Part shown: positions 1-4,817 of the stretch, in pieces | Layout: each line of letters opens with the position of its first letter | Position numbering within the stretch: position 1 is the stretch's first letter | From: Armatimonadota bacterium | GTDB taxonomy: Bacteria > Armatimonadota > Zipacnadia > Zipacnadales > VGFC01 | Reading direction: 5' to 3' | Length of the DNA: 7,341 nucleotides | NCBI GenBank assembly: GCA_016869015.1 | Contig: VGFB01000187.1 | Coordinates: 1 to 7,341 of the forward strand | Notes under the pieces: model-generated | What the model saw: only the letters and a program-made list of their open reading frames with translations | Database searches by the model: none | What the model was told of the DNA's origin: nothing | Position numbers and translations under genes: made by a program

Positions 1-1
1 G

Positions 2-769
2 GGGGCATGCGCCCGCATCGTGGCTCGGGATGGCACGGACATTGGGGGCCTCGTCTTCGATCCGCTGCCGACGCTCGGACCAGGGGTGGAACTGAGCGCC
101 GTGCAGGGGGGCAGCGCGGGGACCGTCGTGACGTGGGAGCTCTCGGGGCCCTACACCCAGGAGGGGAAGCGCAACGGTGAGCTGTTCGACGTGGCCTTCC
201 CGCCTGAGGACCCGACTGCGATGGTGGACTGGGAACTCGTGAACGATCGGCCGGAGCAGAAGTACCAGTGGGAGTTGGTCGAGGAGGACGCGATGGAGGT
301 GACGCCGGGCAGCGGGTCGCTCATCACGAAGCGCACCTTCGGCGACCATGAGCTTCACCTGGAGTTCCGCACGCCTTTCGAGCCCGACGCTCGCGGGCAG
401 GGCCGGGGAAACAGCGGGGTCTACCTGCAGGGGCGCTACGAGGTCCAGGTGCTCGACAGCTACGGCCTCGAGGGGCGCGACAACGAGTGCGGCGGCATGT
501 ACAGCGTGAAGGCGCCGGACGTCAACATGTGCGCCCCTCCGCTGCAGTGGCAGACGTACGACGTGGAGTTCCGCGCGGAGCGCGTCGATGCGGCGGGGAA
601 CCGGGAGAACCCCCGCATGACCGTCTACCACAACGGGGTGCTGATCCATGATGACGTGGAGATCACCGTGCCGAGCACGCCGGGCGGGTTGGGCGAGGCA
701 GGCGGGTTGCTGCTGCAGGACCACGGGAACCGGCTGCGCTTCCGCAACATCTGGGTCGTAGAGCGCTGA
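2..769 (+). CDS. DUF1080 (3-keto-disaccharide hydrolase) family protein, 5'-truncated by window
   Basis: The frame is open from the left edge with no stop, so the true start is very likely upstream. A GTG at position 20 is only an internal candidate with no clear ribosome site. Counting from that GTG, residues 1-15 (ARDGTDIGGLVFDP) resemble the last strand of a CBM6-like or discoidin-like beta-sandwich. Residues 35-65 carry a 'WELSGPYTQEGK...LFDVAFPPE' linker. From about residue 70 to the end lies the DUF1080 domain (PF06439), recognised by GSGSLITKRTFGDHELHLEF, GNSGVYLQGRYEVQVLDSYG, ECGGMYSVKAPDVNM, PLQWQTYDVEFRA and the terminal LLLQDHGNRLRFRNIWV. Family members are concanavalin-like beta-sandwich proteins, usually exported. 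Some hydrolyse 3-keto-disaccharides or 3-keto-glucosides and others probably only bind sugar. The substrate cannot be read here. The next gene starts 8 nt downstream, which suggests one transcript. The family call is firm; the catalytic role is inference. Confidence 0.9.
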   Translation, partial: GACARIVARDGTDIGGLVFDPLPTLGPGVELSAVQGGSAGTVVTWELSGPYTQEGKRNGELFDVAFPPEDPTAMVDWELVNDRPEQKYQWELVEEDAMEVTPGSGSLITKRTFGDHELHLEFRTPFEPDARGQGRGNSGVYLQGRYEVQVLDSYGLEGRDNECGGMYSVKAPDVNMCAPPLQWQTYDVEFRAERVDAAGNRENPRMTVYHNGVLIHDDVEITVPSTPGGLGEAGGLLLQDHGNRLRFRNIWVVER

Positions 770-777
770 GGCCTGCG

Positions 778-2538
778 ATGGCGGAACCACGGCCCATGGA
801 CCCAGCGGGCTCCGCGCCGTGGCCGAAGGCGTGGGCTGTAGGCGCCATTGTCCTCAGCGTGCTGGCGGCGGTTCCCTGGATGGCCGTGATGCCCCTGATG
901 GATGCCGACGAGCCTCGGTTCGCCGAGTGTTCGCGGCAGATGCTCGTCACCGGCGACTGGGTCTATCCGCAGTTCAACGGTCGCCCTCGTCACGCCAAAC
1001 CTCCGCTGTTCAACTGGCTGCAAGTCGGCTCCTACGCGATCTTCGGCGTGAACGAGTTCGCCGCGCGCCTCCCCTCGCTGCTGGCGACCATCGGGACGGG
1101 GCTGGTGCTGTTTCCCCTCGCACGCCGCTTCTGCGGGGAGCAGACGGCCTGGCTCGCCGTCGCCGTGTGGTTGGCCTTACCGCAGACCCACGGCTGGGGC
1201 CGGGCGGCGGTGACCGATCCCCTCCTTACGCTTCTGAGCGCCGGGGCGCTGGCGGCGGCCTTCCGCGGGCTGGAGGCGGAGCGAGGAGGGGCGGCCTGGT
1301 ACGCGGTCAGCGGGGCGTGTCTGGGCCTGGCGGCGCTCACGAAGGGCCCGGTGGGCATCGTCGTGCCGGCGGGGGCCTATCTGCTGTACGTGGTCCTCAG
1401 CGGGTCGTGGCGGCGGGGGCTTGGCCGCGCGGGCCCATATTCGGCACTCGCCCTCGCGCTCCTGGTGGCGGCCCCGTGGTTCGCGGCGCAGATCGCCCAC
1501 TATGGGCGGGAGTACGTTGACACCTTCTTCGGGTCGGACAACCTCCAGCGCTACACCGTCGGCCGCCCTGTAGGACTCGCCCTCGGCATTCTGTGGCCGA
1601 TCCCGGTGGTCTTGCTGGTGGCCTTCCCGGTCAGCCTGCTTCTGCCGCGTCTGTTGCGCGATGCCTGGCGCGAGCGGGGCGCGGCGCGCGGCGGCGATGC
1701 GTCGGCGCGCTGGAGGCTCTTCCTGGCGGCGTGGGTGGTCGCGATCCTGGCGCTCTTCGCCCCTTCGGCGACCCAGTTGTCTCAGTATCTCATGGCCCTG
1801 TATCCGCCCCTGGCGCTGTTGATCGCCGACCTGTTGGTCCGCGAGTCCGAGGGGCCGACGCCCGCCGACCGTTCCCGCTGGATCGCCGGAGCCGCCCTGG
1901 CCGCCGGCCTGGGGTTGGGCGCGGCGTTCTTCGGGGCCGCCGTTCTGGCGGCCAGGTTCGTGTCGCAAGCCGGCCTCGACAACCTGCCCCTCATCCAGGC
2001 CGTCGCGGTGGCGCTGGGAGGCGCCTTCATCGCGAGCGCCGCGCTGTTCGCGCATGGCTGGAGGAGGGCAGCGGGGAGCCGGCTGGTTGGGTGTGTGCTG
2101 GGAGCGACGCTGCTGGCCGCCATCGCCATGGGCCAGGTCGCGGTGCCGGTCATCGCCTTCTCCCGCGACCAGGGTCTCAAGGAGTTGGCGCTGGTGGCGC
2201 GGGACCGGATCGCGCCCGGGGCGCCGATCATCGCCTATGGCCTCCAGACCTCGACGGTCGTGTTCTACGCCCAAAGGAACGTGGTTGAGGCGGGGAGCCG
2301 GACGGCGGAGGAGACGCTGCAGCTGGCGATCCGACAGCCGGGCGCCTGGGTCATCGCGCCTCGCCGAAGGGCGGGGGAGCTGGAGGCCCTGGGCCTTCGG
2401 GAGACGGCTCAGGCCCGCCAGTACGTGCTGCTCGAGCGGCCGCGGAGAGGCGCTCCTGCAGCCGCCACAGAAGCCACGTCGCCGCGATCCCCAGCATCAC
2501 CGCCGCCAGGCAGTCAGACGGGTAGTGGCGCGCGATGA
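778..2538 (+). CDS. ArnT/PMT-like polytopic membrane glycosyltransferase (GT-C fold)
   Basis: This 586-aa protein is predicted to transfer a sugar from a polyprenyl-phosphate donor to an acceptor (lipid A, another lipid or a protein) at the outer face of the inner membrane. A first membrane segment (about residues 19-40) leads into the periplasmic loop with the GT-C acidic motif DADEPR (D42, D44, E45). This is followed by QMLVTGDWVYPQFNGRP and HAKPPLFNWL (K74), the classical ArnT/PMT_2 signature. Further family marks are ARLPS, AAVTDPLL, LGLAALTKGPVG (residues 182-193), FFGSDNLQRYT and SQYLMALYPPLALLIAD. About ten or more hydrophobic segments run to residue 460, then a soluble domain to about 555. 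The ATG at 778 is preceded by GAGG at 768-771 with a 6-nt spacer, and this site overlaps the stop region of the upstream gene. The last ~30 residues are low-complexity Ala/Pro/Ser and lie opposite the core of the convergent PAP2 gene. The acceptor is unknown, so no symbol is given. Confidence 0.9.
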   Translation: MAEPRPMDPAGSAPWPKAWAVGAIVLSVLAAVPWMAVMPLMDADEPRFAECSRQMLVTGDWVYPQFNGRPRHAKPPLFNWLQVGSYAIFGVNEFAARLPSLLATIGTGLVLFPLARRFCGEQTAWLAVAVWLALPQTHGWGRAAVTDPLLTLLSAGALAAAFRGLEAERGGAAWYAVSGACLGLAALTKGPVGIVVPAGAYLLYVVLSGSWRRGLGRAGPYSALALALLVAAPWFAAQIAHYGREYVDTFFGSDNLQRYTVGRPVGLALGILWPIPVVLLVAFPVSLLLPRLLRDAWRERGAARGGDASARWRLFLAAWVVAILALFAPSATQLSQYLMALYPPLALLIADLLVRESEGPTPADRSRWIAGAALAAGLGLGAAFFGAAVLAARFVSQAGLDNLPLIQAVAVALGGAFIASAALFAHGWRRAAGSRLVGCVLGATLLAAIAMGQVAVPVIAFSRDQGLKELALVARDRIAPGAPIIAYGLQTSTVVFYAQRNVVEAGSRTAEETLQLAIRQPGAWVIAPRRRAGELEALGLRETAQARQYVLLERPRRGAPAAATEATSPRSPASPPPGSQTGSGAR

Positions 2539-3067
2539 TGATGCGCCCGAACGCCGAGTACACGGGGATGGCGAAGACCGCGTAGCGCGCGCGCCCGCGC
2601 TCGAGCATCAAGAACAGCACGGTCGCCAACCCGGCCGCCACCATCACATCGGAGGAAGGGAAGGAGTGGTAGCGCCGGTCGAGCCGGCGCTCCCAAGTGC
2701 TGTTGAACGTCGGGGGGGGCTGTTCCAGCATGAACGGTCGGGGACGTCCCACCGCGGCCTTGACCGCGTAACTGCCGAGACCGCTGAGAGCGAAGACGAG
2801 CGGCAACGCGAACGCCACGCGGCGACCCATCGCCCAACGGTAGCGTCGCGCCGCCCAGAGGGCCAGGAGGATCGCCGCGAGGTAGGGCAGCGGACCGCCC
2901 AGAGGCACCCCCGCGCCGCCGAGGTAGTCGGCCGCATCCGTCTGGTACACGCTCAGGGCCCACAACCCCACACCGCGATCGACGTACAGAACCAGCAGGG
3001 CCTCGACGGCAATCAGCAGGACAATCGCCGCGACCAGCACGTGTAGGGTACGTGGGGTCTGCCGCAC
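2351..3067 (-). CDS. PAP2-family (type 2 phosphatidic acid phosphatase) membrane phosphatase
   Basis: This 238-aa integral membrane protein has about six hydrophobic segments. Motif C1 (Kx6RP) is KAAVGRPRP at residues 103-111. Motif C3 (SRx5Hx3D) is GRIIIARHYPSD at 174-185 and keeps the nucleophilic His181 and Asp185. Motif C2, usually PSGH, reads SFPSSD at 135-140, so the usual proton-donating His is Asp140. Family members dephosphorylate undecaprenyl pyrophosphate, phosphatidate or phosphatidylglycerophosphate, or modify lipid A; the substrate cannot be told here. The start is a GTG at 3065-3067 with GGAGG at 3083-3079, an 11-nt spacer that is slightly long. The first membrane helix begins at about residue 8, which suits this start. 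The gene is divergent from proS and convergent with the ArnT-like gene. Its last ~30 residues (Gly/Pro/Glu-rich, after LQERLSAAARAAR) overlap that gene. Placement next to a polyprenyl-phosphate-sugar transferase fits a lipid-carrier role, by inference. Confidence 0.87.
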   Translation of the reverse strand: MRQTPRTLHVLVAAIVLLIAVEALLVLYVDRGVGLWALSVYQTDAADYLGGAGVPLGGPLPYLAAILLALWAARRYRWAMGRRVAFALPLVFALSGLGSYAVKAAVGRPRPFMLEQPPPTFNSTWERRLDRRYHSFPSSDVMVAAGLATVLFLMLERGRARYAVFAIPVYSAFGRIIIARHYPSDCLAAVMLGIAATWLLWRLQERLSAAARAARTGGPEPSPEGPGPPAPPPFGEAR

Positions 3068-3103
3068 GCCTCTCGATGCCTCCGGGCCTCGTGGCGGGTT
3101 CCG

Positions 3104-3126
3104 GCGGCAGGTGCCTTCGCTGCCGC
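3104..3126. repeat. 7-bp perfect inverted repeat (possible hairpin) upstream of PAP2
   Basis: GCGGCAG (3104-3110) and CTGCCGC (3120-3126) are perfect reverse complements around a 9-nt loop. A second, 4-bp stem (GTCC/GGAC, 3127-3138) follows directly. The element lies 37-59 nt upstream of the PAP2 start on its strand and about 150 nt upstream of proS. It could be an operator or leader structure. There is no T-tract, so it is not a typical terminator. In GC-rich DNA a 7-bp stem may be chance. Confidence 0.3.
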
Positions 3127-3175
3127 GTCCCCGAGGACCTCGTCTGGTACCGGAAGGGGCCGTTCACGGCAAGAA

Positions 3176-3187
3176 GGTGAGTTCACC
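3176..3187. repeat. Short dyad GGTGA-GT-TCACC in the proS/PAP2 divergent region
   Basis: GGTGA (3176-3180) and TCACC (3183-3187) form a near-perfect palindrome with a 2-nt centre, about 90 nt upstream of proS. The spacer is too short for a stable RNA hairpin, so if functional it would more likely be a protein-binding dyad. A further TTCAC copy sits 20 nt to the left (3163-3167), within the small GCCG-TTCA-CGGC stem. The evidence is by eye only. Confidence 0.2.
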
Positions 3188-3266
3188 CGCGAGGCCCAAG
3201 TGCCGTTCTCCGAGCTGTCTGCTGCGCACCACCAACCGCCACCGGCCGTTGCCGCTTCACCGCCAC

Positions 3267-3272
3267 GGGAGG
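3267..3272 (+). promoter_or_regulatory. Shine-Dalgarno site that fixes the proS start
   Basis: GGGAGG ends 5 nt before the ATG at 3278. This strong site selects that ATG over the upstream in-frame ATG at 3200, which would add 26 residues with no family resemblance and has no comparable ribosome site. Confidence 0.8.
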
Positions 3273-3277
3273 ACTCC

Positions 3278-4792
3278 ATGAGCCAGACCGCCATCACCCC
3301 CACTCGCGCCGACGATTACCCCGAGTGGTATCAGGCCGTCATCCGCGCCGCCGACCTGGCCGAGGCCAGCCCGGTCCGCGGATGCATGGTCATCAAGCCG
3401 TGGGGCTACGCTCTGTGGGAGAACATCCAACGTAGCCTCGACGCGATGCTGAAGGCCACGGGGCATGTGAACGCCTACTTCCCGCTGTTCATCCCCCTCA
3501 GCTACCTTGAGCAGGAAGCGCAGCACGTCGAGGGGTTTGCGAAGGAGTGTGCCGTCGTAACGCACCACCGGCTGACGGCGATCGACGGGCGCCTGCAGCC
3601 CGATGGTGAGCTGGAGATGCCGTTGGTGGTGCGGCCGACGTCCGAGACGATCATCGGCGCCGCCTATGCGAAGTGGATCCAGAGCTACCGCGATCTGCCT
3701 GTGCTCATCAACCAGTGGGCCAACGTGGTGCGGTGGGAGCTGCGGCCGCGCCTGTTTCTTCGCACGACCGAGTTCCTCTGGCAGGAGGGCCACACCGCCC
3801 ATGAGACGGAGAGCGAGGCGATCGAGGAGACGCTCCAGATGCTGGAAGTCTACCGCTCCTTCGCTGAGGACTACCTGGCCATCCCGGTCCTGACCGGCGA
3901 GAAGAGCCCCGGCGAGCGTTTCCCCGGGGCTGTGAGCACCTATTGCATCGAGGCCATGATGCAGGACCGCAAGGCCCTGCAAGCCGGCACGAGCCACTTC
4001 CTGGGCCAGAACTTCGCGCAGGCATCGGGGATCAAGTTCCAGTCCCGCGAGGGGGTCGAGGAGTACGCCTGGACCACCTCCTGGGGTGTCTCGACGCGCC
4101 TCGTAGGCGGTCTGATCATGACGCACGGGGACGACAACGGCCTCATCCTGCCGCCGCGGCTGGCGCCCCAGCAGGTCGTGATCCTCCCGATCCTGCGCAA
4201 GGACGAAGACCGCGAGACCGTGCTGCCATACTGCGAGAGCCTCGCGGATGACCTCCGCGCGCAACAGTACGACGGCCGCCCGGTGAGCGTGCTGATCGAT
4301 CGCCGGGAGCTGAACGCGGGGGAGAAGGGCTGGGATTGGATCAAGAAGGGAGCGCCGGTGGTGGCCGAGGTGGGCCCGCGCGATCTGACCAACAACGCGG
4401 TCTTTGTGGGCCGCCGCGACCGTGATCGGAAGGAGCGCGTCAACCTCGGCCGCGAGGAGTTCGTCTCCAGCCTCGCGGGAATGCTCGACCAGATCCAGCG
4501 TGGCCTTTTCTCGCGCGCACAGGCCTTCCGGGACGCGAACATGCGCGAGATCGACGAGGCCGCCGAGTTCGCGGCCTTCTTCACCCCCCAGAACGCCGAG
4601 AAGCCCGAGATCCACGGAGGCTTCGCGCTCTCTCGCTGGTGTGGTGAGGCGGCCTGCGAGGCGCAGGCCAACGACGAGCTCTCGGTGAGCATCCGCTGCA
4701 TCCCGTTTGACAGCCGGGAGCACGGCGAGGGGCCCTGCATCGCCTGCGGCAAGCCTGCGACGCAACGTGTGGTGTTCGCAAAGGCGTACTGA
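3278..4792 (+). CDS. proS: Prolyl-tRNA synthetase, archaeal/eukaryotic type (class II, short form with C-terminal Zn domain)
   Basis: This 504-aa cytoplasmic enzyme charges tRNA-Pro with proline in two ATP-dependent steps. The N-terminus EWYQAVIRAADLAE...GCMVIKPWGYALWENIQ is typical of the archaeal-like ProRS group. The catalytic core includes the proline-binding RPTSET (residues 119-124), motif 2 from LRPRLFLRTTEFLWQEGHTA (R156, E165, E170, H172) and motif 3 around SWGVSTRLVGGLIMTHGD (R274). An anticodon-binding domain (about 295-400, APQQVVILPI onward) follows. The C-terminal domain has WCGEAACE (C455, C460) and GPCIACGKP (C487, C490), an apparent four-Cys zinc site, and ends in the conserved AKAY with a terminal Tyr. 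The editing insertion of the long bacterial-type ProRS is absent. Length fits this family. The ATG at 3278 is chosen for its strong ribosome site. The downstream gene begins 25 nt after the stop, so read-through transcription is likely. No T-box leader is visible. Confidence 0.97.
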   Translation: MSQTAITPTRADDYPEWYQAVIRAADLAEASPVRGCMVIKPWGYALWENIQRSLDAMLKATGHVNAYFPLFIPLSYLEQEAQHVEGFAKECAVVTHHRLTAIDGRLQPDGELEMPLVVRPTSETIIGAAYAKWIQSYRDLPVLINQWANVVRWELRPRLFLRTTEFLWQEGHTAHETESEAIEETLQMLEVYRSFAEDYLAIPVLTGEKSPGERFPGAVSTYCIEAMMQDRKALQAGTSHFLGQNFAQASGIKFQSREGVEEYAWTTSWGVSTRLVGGLIMTHGDDNGLILPPRLAPQQVVILPILRKDEDRETVLPYCESLADDLRAQQYDGRPVSVLIDRRELNAGEKGWDWIKKGAPVVAEVGPRDLTNNAVFVGRRDRDRKERVNLGREEFVSSLAGMLDQIQRGLFSRAQAFRDANMREIDEAAEFAAFFTPQNAEKPEIHGGFALSRWCGEAACEAQANDELSVSIRCIPFDSREHGEGPCIACGKPATQRVVFAKAY

Positions 4793-4817
4793 AAGCCGAT
4801 CGCGGGGGAGACGTGTC

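Larger units (their letters stand above)
3068..3277. other. Divergent intergenic region between PAP2 and proS
   Basis: These 210 nt separate two divergently transcribed genes and should hold both promoters. No convincing -35/-10 pair can be read by eye in this GC-rich stretch. It contains two small inverted repeats (listed separately) and the proS ribosome site. The proS frame stays open back to an ATG at 3200, but that segment (Pro/Ala/His-rich, no similarity to ProRS N-termini) looks non-coding. No T-box antiterminator sequence, tRNA or small gene was recognised. Confidence 0.6.

Noticed and set aside
683..709. Direct repeat of GGCGGGTTG near the end of the DUF1080 gene
   Set aside because: It is nine bases within codons for the family's usual Gly/Leu-rich segment, so it is best explained by coding constraint.
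1177..2274. 365-codon minus-strand frame opposite the ArnT-like gene
   Set aside because: Its translation is Arg/Gln/Gly-rich low complexity and fully inside a well supported membrane glycosyltransferase gene.
2527..2547. GGCGC/GCGCC stem around the ArnT-like stop codon as a terminator
   Set aside because: It has only 5 bp and an 11-nt loop, has no T-tract on either strand, and lies within PAP2 coding sequence.
2054..3046. 330-codon plus-strand frame bridging ArnT and PAP2
   Set aside because: It is out of frame with ArnT and antisense to PAP2. The product is Arg-rich without motifs.
2514..3167. 217-codon minus-strand frame overlapping PAP2
   Set aside because: It is a different frame from the one that carries PAP2 motifs C1 and C3. 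The product has no membrane segments or motifs.
3200..3277. Upstream in-frame ATG that would lengthen ProRS by 26 residues
   Set aside because: It has no good ribosome site and the added residues do not resemble ProRS. The ATG at 3278 has GGGAGG 5 nt upstream.
3068..3277. T-box riboswitch for proS
   Set aside because: The conserved antiterminator sequence and a terminator with a T-run are both missing.
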